64,000 bases of DNA, from contig NC_081412.1 of NCBI RefSeq assembly GCF_030272615.1, forward strand, positions 665,173,352 through 665,237,351, written 5' to 3'. Below are positions 20,439 to 32,311 of this stretch, in pieces (the first letter of the stretch is position 1; every line of letters begins with the position of its first letter). The translations under genes were made by a program, and so were the position numbers. The notes beneath the pieces are model-generated. The model had not been told where the DNA came from and did not search any database. It saw nothing but the letters and a program-made list of their open reading frames with translations. The DNA comes from Cryptomeria japonica (Eukaryota; Streptophyta; Pinopsida; Cupressales; Cupressaceae).

Positions 20439-21879
20439 TGTAATAACCCACTATACTTAACCTAAGAAATCTTGACCATTTTTTATTTATTTATTTATTT
20501 AATCATTTGTATTTGATTCAATCGCATACTCTGGGCATCTATCCAATTGGATTAGGCATTCATCCATCCGGGATGAGCATCTAATCATATGGGTTAGGCA
20601 TCTATCCATATGGTATAGGAGGTTTCATCTATCCAATACAGGATAGGCATCTACCCAAACGGGGTAGGCATCTATCCAACTTGGGATAGGAGGTGCTCTG
20701 GCCAGAGACTTAGACTCATCGGGACCATCCGGGTCCTGAGTCACTCACTAAGTACTACACTCTTCTAATAGGAGTGCACCGAGGTCATCGTCCTTAGGAG
20801 CAAATAAAATAGCATAATACAAGCTTGAATTCCACCTCGGAATTTGGCCTAAAGCCTCGGGAAGTCAAGCGAATCCATACGGGATTCCTTCCAAGTATGC
20901 GTTGAATTACTTTTTCCTTTATTTCCCTTATCCTTTAATTATGAGACTTTGCAATCCATCTACTTGCCTTAACCAAAATCCTAGACCCCATCCCCGAACG
21001 CCTGAGTACTAGGGACACCTCCATCCCTAGACTGCCTACATACCCATTTCGGCACGCGGTCAAGGCGTAAAGTATGTAGTTCTATTTTCTAACCTATGGT
21101 TTATTATAAACTATTTTGGTAGGTATGCAACCCTTTCTAGGGTCAATGTCCCAGACAGTTTCTCTGTGATTGCTACCCACAATGGTATCTCTAAGCAAAG
21201 GCTCAAGGTGGCATATTGCTTGTGGCCTAAAACAACTATATCTTATTTCCTATCATAAGCGTCACCCTTGACCCATTTATCATCTGTTGAGAAACATTAC
21301 GATAAATAAAATCCGAATCATACGCAACCAATCCCTAATGAGATTTCCTAAGGTTAAACTAAGCGGATGTAAAATTCATTTAAAAATTATCTTTTTAGGT
21401 TATCGATCCAAGGGGAATTACCCTCCCCTTGGACTTTAACTTCCATATGACCCTTATTACTCCTCGGCGATTTATAGGGACGATTCCACATACGTCATTG
21501 TTGTAGATTTCTTAGGCGTTAAGTGCAGTAGTTCAACACGACGACATTACCTGTAAGCATGACCCAGAGGCACCATAGATACTGAATGCTACTAAGGTTT
21601 TTGTTTCCAGCTCCTCTTGCGTAGTTTTCTATCAAGAAATTCAACTATTATACTCTTGAAAATATTAAAATAGCATTACTCTAATGTAGTTGAAGTCGAG
21701 ACCATTATTGCAACAATTAAATAATTGAAAATTAACCCATTAAATTAATTCTATATATCAAGAAAGAGAATCACTTGAAAGTATCAACCTACTACTGCTA
21801 AGTGATCAAAGTTCAAAGGAGAGAACTATCATCTAGTTTTTTTGACATGCAACATCATTTACGCAACTAATGAGATAAT

Positions 21880-21990
21880 AAATATGTAAAAGGTGTAACT
21901 TGCATGATAATAGTAATGAGTAACTTGCATAATAATAATAAAGTAACTTGCATGGTAATATTAAATATAACTTGCATGAAAAATAATGAA
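21880..21990. repeat. Short GTAACTTGCATGATAAT-like repeats inside the LTR
   Basis: Four or more copies of (G)TAACTTGCAT(G)AATAATA-type units about 25-30 bp apart. Similar clusters occur at the equivalent LTR positions 24955-25115 and 54745-54905. Confidence 0.7.
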
Positions 21991-22739
21991 TAGGAAATTA
22001 AAGTTTGTTTTCTAAACCTAATTACTTGGAAGAGAAAAGTTCCTTGGACAACTTGAACAATGAATTAACTTAATTTGCTGGTTATATCCATTTAAATTAA
22101 TAATTGAAATAAAATGAACCAACTAATTAACTAAAGGGAACTATTTAGGTGAGTCTAAACTATGAGTTTATTTGTAAGTCCATTCTAAAATTTACATCCT
22201 CTCAAATTGTTTCGGCAAGGTTGTGATATCCTTAGCACAATTAATTATTCCATCTAAAGTTTGCCCCAATCACTTGGCAAAGTAAATTCCCAATTTTGTT
22301 CCCTTTAATTAATTTTTTTAAAATTTAGTTCATAAACTAATCAACTCCATTTGTAAAATAGACTTTAATTATAAACCACCCCATACCAATAAATTGTTTT
22401 AAATTAATACAAATAAAAAAATTCATATTAGTATTAAAAAAAGATTTCATCTTAATAAATCTATCATTCCACTAATAAATAAAAAGAAAAATTTACATTA
22501 AAGAATTTTTTCTTTAAGAGAAAAAAAAAGAACAAATAATAAATAAATAAATAAAAGAAATAAACTAAAACATATTTATTAATTTCTTTCTTGATAAGGA
22601 TTAAGGGAGGTGGGGAGTGGGGTCCCGCGGGCCCCTCCCCACTACCCACATGCAAGGAGTTAGAAGCCAAAAAAAAATTTATTCCCTTTTTGAATAAATT
22701 TGAATGATATTAATATATTTATTTTTATATGTACATATT

Positions 22740-23730
22740 CATATATTCACACACACTCACACAAAGATATATAATTTTTAATAAAACTTCAGAGAGGGGT
22801 TTAATAAATCTGAAAAGATAATTGTAAATTTTCACAGAGTTAGAATTTTACTAACAGGTGCAACGTAGATGATAAGAGTTAAAAAATTGTTGTAGGTGCA
22901 TTCACAGAGAAAATAAAAAAAAATAGATGAATAGAGAATAAAATTTATCACAGATGCATACATAGATGAACAGGTTTATGCTCACAGAGAGATAATATTC
23001 AAAGAAATGATAAATAAGTAAAATAAGATTTATACATAGATGAACAAATAAATGTTCGGAGAGAGATAAATTTATTCATAGAGAAAAATAAATAAGTATA
23101 AAAAGATTTATACACAAAGGAACAAATTTATGTTCACGGGGAGATAAATTTATTCACAGAGAAAAATAAATAAGTATAAACGATTCATTTACAGAGAAAT
23201 AATTAAATTTTATCCACAGGGAAAGTAAAATTTATTTGTAGGGAAAGATTTACACAGATGAACAAATATATGTTTGCAGAGAGATGAATTTATTTCATAG
23301 AGAAACAATAAATAAGTATAAAATAAATTATACATAGATGAACAAATATATGTTCACATAGAGAGAGAAATGTTTTCACAGAGAAATAATGAATAAGTAT
23401 AAAAGATTCATTTACAGAGAAATAATAAAATTTTGTCCACAGGGAAATTAAAATTTATTTGCAGGGGAAACAAAAATCTATACACATATGAACAAATATA
23501 TGTTCATAGAGAGATAAATTTATTCACAGAGAAATAATAAAATGCTCACATAGAGATAAATTTATTCACAAAGGAATAATAAATAAGTATAAAATATTCA
23601 TTCACAGAGAAATAAGTATACAGAAGAATTAAATTTCTCAAGAGATTATTATAAACAGTACAAGAGGATTCATTCACAAAGAAATGATAAATAGGCATAA
23701 AAGATTTATGCCCAAATAAACATTACAAGC
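22740..23730. repeat. LTR-internal tandem repeat of CACAGAGAGATAAA / AAATAAGTATAAAAGATT units
   Basis: Irregular units of about 60-120 bp built from ATGAACAAATATATGTTCAC, AGAGAGATAAATTTATTCAC and AGAGAAATAATAAATAAGTA. At least seven copies, best preserved at 22970-23600. A diluted version is present in the sister LTRs near 25990-26560 and 55700-56260, so the array expanded mainly in this copy. Confidence 0.75.
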
Positions 23731-24705
23731 TTTTTGCAAGAGCATCAAAGGGAGAAATTTTATTGGAAAGAAAAGATTTTTATTCACAAATTATTTAAGA
23801 TTAAAATCCAATTAAGCAAAAAGTAAAAATCATATTTTCTTTCTTTCCTTCTAAACAAATTTAGTAATTAAAAGGGAAATCTGCATATTCATATTTGAAC
23901 GAATTATATATATATAAACAATATAATTTCCTTTGATTAACCTTTCTAAAAAAAACTAAGATGATGGTTTCTCAAGCATAGATCTTTTATATGAAATAAA
24001 ATATGAGAGAGGAATAAAACTATTTCCTTTTGCAAAATACAAAGTTTTACATATGTAAATAAAAGAATGTGAAGAGAGGAGAACCAGGATTATCGAAGCT
24101 TGATGTAGAATCCTCTCCAATTTTTCTAGCTATCCTTGTTAGATCCTTCATTGCAACTTGGTGAGAATCCTTCAAGGGTAACTTAACAAATCTACAAAAT
24201 AAATGTGACTACTAGAAAGATCCTATTACTATTAGCAAGAAACTTGAGAAAATTTTCTTCCCATCCAAAAACAATCAACCTCCCCTTTTCGAAATCTTGC
24301 ATACATCATATAGAAAAGAGTCTTCAATTCCACTATCAAGAGAGTTAATTGAAAATAAGATTCTTTTTCCTAAATTATCCTCATGCAAAATTGATTGATC
24401 ACTTAATGAAGGAGTTACATGCAAGAAAATGGAAATTGAAGATTCCCTCTAGAAGCTTCCAATTTCTCCTACGACATGTGCTCAATTGAATTTGAGTAAT
24501 TAAATAATTTTCCATTTAAATTATATTTTCAAGTGTGTACGTGTGTGCCCACTATTTAATGCTCTTTATTATAATAGCTTTTTGAACCTTATTCAATAAA
24601 TCATTTCTAACAAAACCATAAAATGATAATAATAATAATAATAAAAACAATAGTAGTAGTAGCAAGTTTTTATCAAAAATGGAGAAAGAGGGTTATGACA
24701 TATAC

Positions 24706-27660
24706 CATGTAGATTATATAAATCTTTACTATGAGATTCACCCCTACATTTAAATGTAACTTCTCCCTTTTACTATTCTTATGTTTCCTTAAAGTTTGAA
24801 GATAAATTTGACTATTATTAGGTTTGACTATACTAAATGCCTTGTTTATTCTGCATCTTGGAATCCAATAAAGAACAATCCAATATCAAACCTACTACTA
24901 CTGCTACTAAGAGATTTATATTCAAAATGAGAAGGACTGTTATTTCTAGATTCTTGCAACTTGCATGATAACATCAATTGTGTAACTTGCATGATAATCA
25001 TAAAAATGTACATGGTATGATGATAATAATGTGTAACTTGCATGGAAACAATAATTAAGTAACTTACATGATAGAGGTAAATATGTAACTTCCATGATAA
25101 CAATGATAATGTAACTCGTATGAGGATTAAAAATCTTCATTTTCTTAAATGAGGATTAGTTAGATTAAATTTGAATCATTTTCTTGAAATAAGCAATTGA
25201 CAAAGTGGCTATGATTTCTTAGAGAGGAAGTCCCTTTAGACAATCTTAATCAATATAATTTAATAATTTAAAATACGATAAAAATACCAACCAAATAACC
25301 CAATTAAATCTAAAACTATTTAGATGAGTCTAAACTCTACATATAGTTACAAGTCCATCTACAAATTTAATTCCCTTGATTTAGCAAGATGGAAGAGGCC
25401 CAATCATTCGACAAAAATAACTCTCCAAATTTATTCCCTTTAATGGTAAAAAATAAATTACAAATTTTAATATTAATAAAATTTTATTCATGAACTAGCC
25501 AACTCAAATTTGCAATTAGATATTATTTATATATCACCCCATACAAATCAAGTTTTTGTATTACAAAACAAAATTTTATATTAATAATTCTTATTTTCAC
25601 TAATAAATACGGAGTAGGGTTAATGCATTTTTAGTTTTCAAAACAATAATAAATAAATAAATAAAAACAAATTTATATATAATGCAATCTTTAATTATTT
25701 CTTTTGAATAAAGGAAAAGTGGGGGAGTGAGGGCTCGTGGGCTCCGCCACCCCTACAGACCTGTAGGAATAGGGAAGTGGGGTTCAACTCCGCACTGCCC
25801 ACCTCAAAGCATTAAAAACACTAACATAACTAAAATGCTTGAACATAATAAAAATACTCGAACAAAATTGATTTCAATTTCGATTTAAAACAAGGATTGA
25901 AAACATGTTTATAAATTTATTATTATTATTATTATATTTTTTTTGTATATATGATTATTTATATATTTTTATCTGATTTTTATTAAATCTCACAAAGAGG
26001 CTAAATATACTTAGAAAGAGAATAAATAAATAAACATATAAACAAATATATATTCATAGAGAGATAAAACTTATTTGTTGATGTACTCTAGAAGATAAAA
26101 TTATTGGCAGGGAGAGATTATTTGTTTTCTCAGAGATGGTTTTCTTTATTTTTTTCACGGGGAATAAATTTACAATACATTTGAGGTAGATATGAATCTA
26201 TAGCAAGTTTTCTCAGAGATTATTAAAATTTCTCAAAGCATTCTTGGATTAAGTTTCCAAAATAAATTGCTTCACAAGGAAGAATTCCAGAGAAAAATTA
26301 ACCTATATTTTCATGCATGTTTTGAGGAGAGAATAGCCTCAAAGAAAATTAACCACAGGGAAAAGAAAAGGGTTTCAGAGAGAAGTAATTTGGTAGTGTT
26401 TTGACTTAAGTAAGAAAAATACATAAAAGATTTCCCAAAGGTAGATTTCAAGAAAGATAAAAATGAACATTCACAGATTTCACAGAGAGATGAACTTGGA
26501 TTTCCACATATTTCATAGAGAGATGAATGGTTCTACATCATATTGAAAATAATAACAACCAAGTTTGAATTAACACAGAGAAGGGATTTCTCCACAACAC
26601 ACACAAAAAAAAAGTTGTTCAATATATATTTTTTGTTCTATGCACATTTTGAGGAAAAGGAGAAGAAAACTACTCAAAGAGAAAATCAAATATAGAGATT
26701 TCTCACAGATCTTTTTCCTTGATTTTTTTTTTTAAATTTGAGAAAAGCAAAAAGTAAAAGAAATCTAATTTTATTTCTTTTCTCTAAAATAGATTAAATA
26801 AATAAAAAGGAATCTGCATATGCATATTTGGAAGGAATTTTTATCAATGCAAAAAAAATAGATTTTTATTCTTGATTAATCTTTCTAAATAATTAAGAGA
26901 TGATTTATTGAAGCAAAATTTTCATAAAATAAAATAAAATAAATCTAAGAGAGATAAAATATATTTCCTTTTGATAATACAAATTTCACACATGCAAATA
27001 AGTGAATGCAAAGAAGGGAACCCAGATTGACGAAGCTTTTGATGTCGAATCCTCTCTAGCCTTCTTAGATCCTTCTTTGTAGCTTGGTGAGAATTCTTCA
27101 AGAGCAAACTTAATAATTCTACAATGAAATGTGACTACAAAAAAAATCCTACTACTATTAACAAGAACTTGAGAAATTATTTCACACCAAAAACAATGAA
27201 CTCCCTTGTCAAAAGTTTGGAATACAATATATAGAAAGAGTGAACCATATTCCACTTTTGAAAGAATTAATTGAAATAGAGATTCTTTTCTAAATAAAAA
27301 TTTCATGCAACATTGATTGTTGACATAGTGGGAGTTACATGCAAGAAGAGAAATTCGAAAAGACTCTTCTAGAAACTTCCCTTTTTCTCCTACGACATGT
27401 GCTAGAATAAATAATTTATAAATAAATCTTATGACCTCATATACATGTCTTCACTTATTAATTCTTTTTATTTAAAATTCCAATCATATTCAATTTATCT
27501 TATCTATCTAACATTACTCGTAGAATCAATAGTAATAAAAATAATAGTAGTTGTACTAATAGTAATAATAATAATTATAATAATAATAATAGTAATAATA
27601 ATAATAATAATAATAATCATAATCATAATAATAATAAGTTAGGAAAAGAGGTTTATGATA
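24706..27660 (-). repeat. Right arm of the split long LTR
   Basis: High similarity to 54491-57183 over about 2.7 kb, then to 60500-60719. That comparison defines both the nested insertion point here and the 3.3-kb insertion in the other copy. Confidence 0.82.
27534..27640. repeat. AAT/TAA microsatellite near the LTR end
   Basis: Mostly uninterrupted AATAAT repeats with a few GTA, CAT and TCAT interruptions. The same position is expanded in the copy ending at 60719. Confidence 0.9.
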
Positions 27661-27675
27661 TCCTCCCCCCCTTAA
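27661..27675 (-). promoter_or_regulatory. Candidate polypurine tract (minus strand)
   Basis: On the minus strand CTTAAGGGGGGGAGGA lies directly 5' of the LTR terminus (TATCATAAACC). This is the position expected of a 3' polypurine tract, and it fixes the element as leftward. Confidence 0.65.
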
Positions 27676-27989
27676 GTTGTGCATTGTCCCAATGCACTAA
27701 CCTTAGAAAGAGTTTATCTATAACAAAAGTGAAACATCTTGTTGCATCTGATTGTGTCTTCTTATGTAGCATTCTATTCATCATATTGATTTCATTGTGC
27801 CTTGCATTAATCAACCTTATTGTCACGCAATTGATACTTTTGCTTCTTCAAAACTTTGAATGGTCCTATCGTTATTTCCCCAATTTCTAGAAGGATCATT
27901 TCTTTGTTTATCGAACATTGCGCAACAAGATAAATAATTGATAGTGGACAACAGGGGATCCCGGTTGATCATCATTCTCATTTGGAGGT

Positions 27990-28365
27990 GTAGATGTCGT
28001 TGTGGCATGTAACTCTTGAGTATTCTTTTGGTACATAGGTGCATAATTTAACAATTTGGCAATCTTATTTCAATATTGTTGAACTGTCAAGCCCCTTGTC
28101 GGAGATTATGTCGCCTACGCATCAATTAATAATTGTGGTAACCTCCTTTTATGAAAAATATCTCATGTAATTATATCCTTGATATACCCATTTTATTCCT
28201 TCGTTAATCCGCCAACTAGTTTCTTCCTTATTATGTTGATAACGACCCCCATAATGCCTTATTTGTTTCATAAATAGTCCCTTAGTTTAATGTACCTTTC
28301 TATTTCATTCATTCAATCTTTAACTCCTTCACCAATTAACTTTCCTTCAAACTTAGGTTGGGTAA
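27990..28365 (-). pseudogene. Retrotransposon gag relic of the long-LTR element
   Basis: Minus-strand reading from about 28365 has K-F-E-G-K-L-I-G-E-G, then M-N-E-I-E-R-Y-I-K-L-R-D-Y-L. This matches the K-F-x-G ... (W)-x-x-x-M-E-R-Y-F-x-L-x start of Ty3 gag capsid domains. A later K-I-A-K-L-L-N-Y-A-P-M-Y resembles the F-x-x-L-x-R-Y-x-P end. Stops and shifts are present. The gag ends only about 330 bp before the polypurine tract with no pol motifs between, suggesting a non-autonomous, gag-only (LARD-like) element. Pol could instead have been deleted. Confidence 0.5.
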
Positions 28366-28879
28366 TTTCCTTCAAATCTTTAGATAGTTCCTGTTAGCAC
28401 ATATTTTTTACAAAATATTTTGTGCTATATATGGATGCCTTTTTTCCTATCATATGAGAATTTACTACTAGTGTCTTATATGCAGGAGCATAATTGAAGA
28501 AAATGAAGTTGTCCAAAATATCAAATGCCTCATGAATGGTGTTTCCAGTCCTCCGAGCCTACGGAGATGGAGCAGTAGACCATAAATTAGAAACTTCCAA
28601 GAAAACATAGTTGTCAGGGGTCACGTGGCTGCAGACTAGGCTCAAAATTTTTCAAACAAAGGCTCGGGTGTAGAACACATGCAACAGCAGGGGAGGCATA
28701 AAACTATTTATCCCATATTGGCTGTGTAGAGGGAGTTTTATATATTTAAATATAAGACCGCATGTATACTTAGTGTCAAGAGCTGGAAGGCTTTCGGCAA
28801 GTGCTTTCTCAGCACTGGTGGGCCCCCCACATGCGCGTGCTTCTCAAAGCACCCAAATTTTATAGCAGAAGGATAAATT
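28366..28879. other. Unassigned (possible 5' leader side of the gag-only element)
   Basis: No coding or repeat signal I can support. A GGGCCCCCCACATGCGCGTGC stretch near 28822 is GC-rich compared with its surroundings. Confidence 0.35.
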
Positions 28880-29970
28880 AAAGATCAAGCAATTTGGGAA
28901 GATCGGATGGTGATCACAGAAAATCTGATGGCCGTCGCTATACCGCAAGATAGAGATGCACGCTGGTTTATCCCCATGACTTGGTGACAAAGCACGTGCA
29001 GAAAAGGGGAGGTTAACAAGCATGCAAGTTTGAGATTGATCCAACGGCGGTCGCTATACCATGATAAGAAGTTGCTTAATCTATATCCCCCGTGACGTAG
29101 CGACTGGAAAGGTGGAAGATGAGGTGTCATCGCGATGGAACTGCAAGCGAATCAGGATGTGCCACGTGGCGGAGTGCAGAAGAAGAACCCAAGTCCAATG
29201 GCAAATGAAGTGGCAAGGCTGATGGCATCCAGTGGTAGTCGAAGTGGCGCCCAAGTGGTAGTCACATGGCAAGTCCAAGTGCTGGGTAGGTGGATCCACA
29301 GGGGAACCAAAGGGTGACATGCAGCATGGATGGACAAAGAGAAGAGAGAGCCACTCAAGCAAAGTTAAAGGCCGAGCAAATAAGGAAGATCGGATGATTG
29401 GCCAAGTCGATCCGATGGTGGTCAGTTTATCGCGATCAGAAGATGTGCAATGCTTATTCACCGCAACATGGCGACTGAATGGTGGGGCCCACTAAGGAAG
29501 TAGTTCAGAGGAGATAAAGAGCTCGCAGGTCCAAGGGAGATTGATGGTTGTCTCTATACCGCAATGGGAAACTACTCGTTAGTTACCAACCGCGACTTGG
29601 CGACTAACCACTAGCGGCTAGGGGACAAGGAGAGCTTCATTCCGGTGGTGAGTCTGTCCGTACTAAGGTAGCAGGACATAGACCTTGGAGCCAATCCAGA
29701 GGTGACACATGGTGGGCTTGGCAAATGAAGTGGTGCCCAGATCAACTCGCAAAACAATTCAGAAATAACACGTGGCAAAGCACAAAAACAAAAGGCTGAG
29801 ATAAAGAGTGAGTAGATCATGGAAGATCCAATGGATATCACTATTCTGCTATGGAAAGTTGCACGATCAATATCTATCATGGATCAACAACAAAGAGGAT
29901 CCAAACTAAAACGATGGGTTCGGTCAAAATGAGTTAGCAGCTGAAGTGGCAGTCAGGTGGCATGCCATAA
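28880..29970. repeat. Diverged tandem blocks with a GGTCGCTATACCGC core
   Basis: At least five degenerate units share GAAGATCGGATGG, then (G)GTCGCTATACCGC, then about 35 bp later CCGCGACTTGGCGACT. Cores are at about 28933, 29047, 29421, 29550 and 29838. A second motif set (CACGTGGC ... GGCAAATGAAGTGGC) lies between units at about 29165-29240 and 29700-29780. The region is CpG-richer than its flanks. Frames across it are short and inconsistent, so I do not call a gene. Confidence 0.6.
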
Positions 29971-31133
29971 AAAATAACTTATCGAACAAACCTAAGTTGC
30001 GATGGATCTCTAAAAGGACTCACTAAAAGTAGCAGTTTCATCGACATGAAATTCATCGAAGGAATCAGAAGCAGTCCCATCGAAAATAAAAGGTATTGAT
30101 GAAAGTACAAAATCGATAGGACATGAGAACAACTCACCGAGGGAGGAAGTTTGGCCGAAAGAATAATAAAAGGGAATTATTTCTTATCGTATCACACTAC
30201 CTTATCTATTATTTGAATTTGCATTAAAGATTATTTTTATGTGTATTTATCTTGAATAAAGTGCTTTGAATATACATTTTAGGATAAAGCATTATTTTAT
30301 ATGAACTGATGCTATGTTTGCAAAATATTTTTAAAGGGAAATACTTTGGTATTAATGTATTATTTTAAACAAGTATTTTCAAACTAAAATTTAAAGTGGA
30401 ATACGTTTTATTTTAAATTCAAGGAATTTGATTGGCTTATCTTATGTGCAGAAAATAATAAGAAGATGATGAATATTTGTTGAGGAATTTGATCGAGGCA
30501 GAGAATAGAAGACACATTATTAAAGCATCATTTAATATTTTTAGGGTTCTCATTTGTAATTATTTATTAAACCAAAGGGTGTGTCCTTTGGAGGGAAACT
30601 GTCTATAACTCCCTTCTGTGTATGAAAGGGTGTGTCCTTTTTCATATATGCCTTTTGATTCACATACTTATAGGGAGTCATTCTTATATGTAAAAGGGGG
30701 GGAGAGTCAGGAAAACAACATATTGATGTAAGGACTACAAGTTATATGTATTAGGGAAGTCTATAGGAAGAAGAAGTATCTTTTTGTGCAAACAAACTAT
30801 AATGGAGTATCTTTAAGTGTAGCTTATGTATGCAATCATTTCCTAAAGATTAATATACAAGGTTCGTTGTTTATTTTCTAAATATTACGCATAATTTTGT
30901 GTTGATGAGTTATCTTTGTCCTCTTGATAAATATATCATTTAATTTTCTATGATGTGCCATCACATGTTGTTACATTAAATGTGAGATTGGGTTTTCATT
31001 GTTTGTGTAACACATACTGAAACCTTCATAGTTGATGATTAATATTGTCTCTAGAGTTGATAAGATCTCTTGTCCGCATAGTATCATAGATATCCCTGGA
31101 TAGAGGCACTGGTATGTTATTTATCTTTTAAGG
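29971..31133. other. Unassigned AT-rich sequence
   Basis: Contains a short local duplication of AAAGGGTGTGTCCTTT (about 30576 and 30627), otherwise no supportable feature. Confidence 0.4.
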
Positions 31134-31537
31134 TGTTGGTTTGTTATGCATTTAAAGGTCCTTGATAGAGAAACATTCTTCCCAAACCCTATATGAACTG
31201 ATCTTTGCATATTTCTTCTAAGTCCTGAAATTAATCTCATTTTCAATATACATTCACAATCATTTTTTTTCAAAGCATTCAGTTAAAGAACATAATAAAG
31301 TTTAGTTGCAGAACAATAATTTTTCAGTTGTGTAAACTTGCTAAAAGATTTAAATCCACTATAAATAACCTCTTTTGTGCTTAAGAGGAAGAGGAATACC
31401 CACCTAGATTCAATGGAGCCTAAAGTGCAGAGGGATTTGGTCTTTGACCATCCCTATTCATTGGCAAAGGCTGATTGGACTACTTGAGGATTTGGAAAGT
31501 CTTTTGGTTTTCCAATCTGTCATTTTGGGAACCAACA
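31134..31537 (+). repeat. Candidate 5' LTR (404 bp) of the old Ty3 element
   Basis: Bounded by TGTTGGT (31134-31140) and ACCAACA (31531-31537), a perfect 7-bp inverted pair with TG...CA. It contains a TATA-like ACTATAAATAACC at about 31359. Immediately downstream, TTGGCAACTCTGGTGGGGAG (31540-31559) resembles the leader that follows the 5' LTR in several plant Ty3 families. The 3' partner is not in the window. Confidence 0.45.
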
Positions 31538-31761
31538 GATTGGCAACTCTGGTGGGGAGTTGTGATAAGAAGTATTCAAAATTTCTGGTGGTTTCACTTC
31601 AAACTCTGCGGAGGAGAGAGCCTGGAAGATTAATGAAAGTATAATTCCTCTTAGGAGGTGGTGACTCTACTTTTATTTTATGAGTAATAATTGGTATGTT
31701 GAGAAAGTAAGAGAAACCCCTAGGATTTTGTCAATAAGATTTTATGTAGGGGAGGAGGTCT

Positions 31762-32311
31762 TTGCACAAGGGACAAGAAGATTTTGTTGAGTTGAGTCCC
31801 AAGAAAAGGAACAAAGAGAAGAAATCAAACATGGCGTTTGAAGGTTATAAGAGATTTCCTAGTAGAGAGGAAGGTTCCTTATCTAGTAATAAATTTGAAC
31901 ATTTGGAGGAAAATCCTTTTTATAATTTAAATATAAAAAAGAATAAAGGTGGTCATGATGAGATCCTGGCTGCTGAAGAACAAGAAAAGAGGTAGTGGGA
32001 TGAAATCATACTTAAAATGGCTGATTAAATGGGAATGAATCCAAGATGGAAAAATCTCTTAAGAGACAACCGGATTGGGTGTTGAAAAAACTAGGAATAA
32101 AAAGAGATACAATTCAAAGCCCTGGGTCAGAAGAAATAGAAGGCAAAAGTAAAGGTGAAGGAAATAGGCCAACAATTCCTAAATATAGTCCCCCTCATAT
32201 GAGAAGAATAGAGCAGCCTTTTGTAACTTATGATAACCTGTTATTAAATGGAACTAGATGATGGAGGGATGTGCATAGGGATCAAAGTGAAGAAAGGAAG
32301 GAGGATGGAAG
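31762..32311 (+). pseudogene. Lys/Glu-rich gag-like N-terminal region, old Ty3 element
   Basis: Frames 31762-31995 and 32046-32261 are Lys/Glu-rich. The second contains K-Y-S-P-P-H-M-R-R-I-E-Q-P-F-V-T-Y-D-N and runs, past a TGA, to the Copia insertion at 32311. The same frame resumes after the Copia at 38982. Stops at 31993 and 32259 show decay. Confidence 0.5.

Larger units (their letters stand above)
20439..24700 (-). mobile_element. Complete solo LTR, 4262 bp, with 5-bp TSD
   Basis: Starts TGTAATAACCC and ends GGGTTATGACA: 11-bp terminal inverted repeats with one mismatch. Flanked by TATAC at 20434-20438 and TATAC at 24701-24705. No internal coding region. The 5-bp duplication is the size made by LTR-retrotransposon integrases. 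By homology with its host LTR, orientation is minus. Inserted into an older copy of the same family. Confidence 0.85.
19359..27660 (-). mobile_element. Long LTR (about 4.0 kb) of a minus-strand element, split by a nested solo LTR
   Basis: The left arm is 19359-20438, the right arm 24706-27660. The left end reads TG-CT-TAATAACCC and the right end GAGGTTTATGATA, weathered versions of the TGTAATAACCC/GGGTTATGACA ends of the nested copy. Removing 20439-24700 and one TATAC rejoins the arms. The right arm is closely similar to 54491-57183 plus 60500-60719. On the minus strand a purine tract lies directly 5' of the right end (27661-27675), so this is the 3' LTR of a leftward-oriented element. Content: GC-rich GTGGGGAGTGGGG block near 25720-25800, CACAGAGAGAT-type motifs and TAATAA microsatellites. 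Confidence 0.78.

Noticed and set aside
19359-21510. True tandem duplication of a 1.08-kb unit
   Set aside because: The TATAC duplication and resumption of the host LTR at 24706 explain the adjacency by nested insertion.
27445-27642. Poly-isoleucine frame
   Set aside because: Translation of an AAT microsatellite; the similar frame at 60510-60701 is the same artefact.
28885-29880. Several His/Ser/Cys-rich minus-strand frames
   Set aside because: They overlap in different phases, lack domains and follow the diverged repeat blocks.
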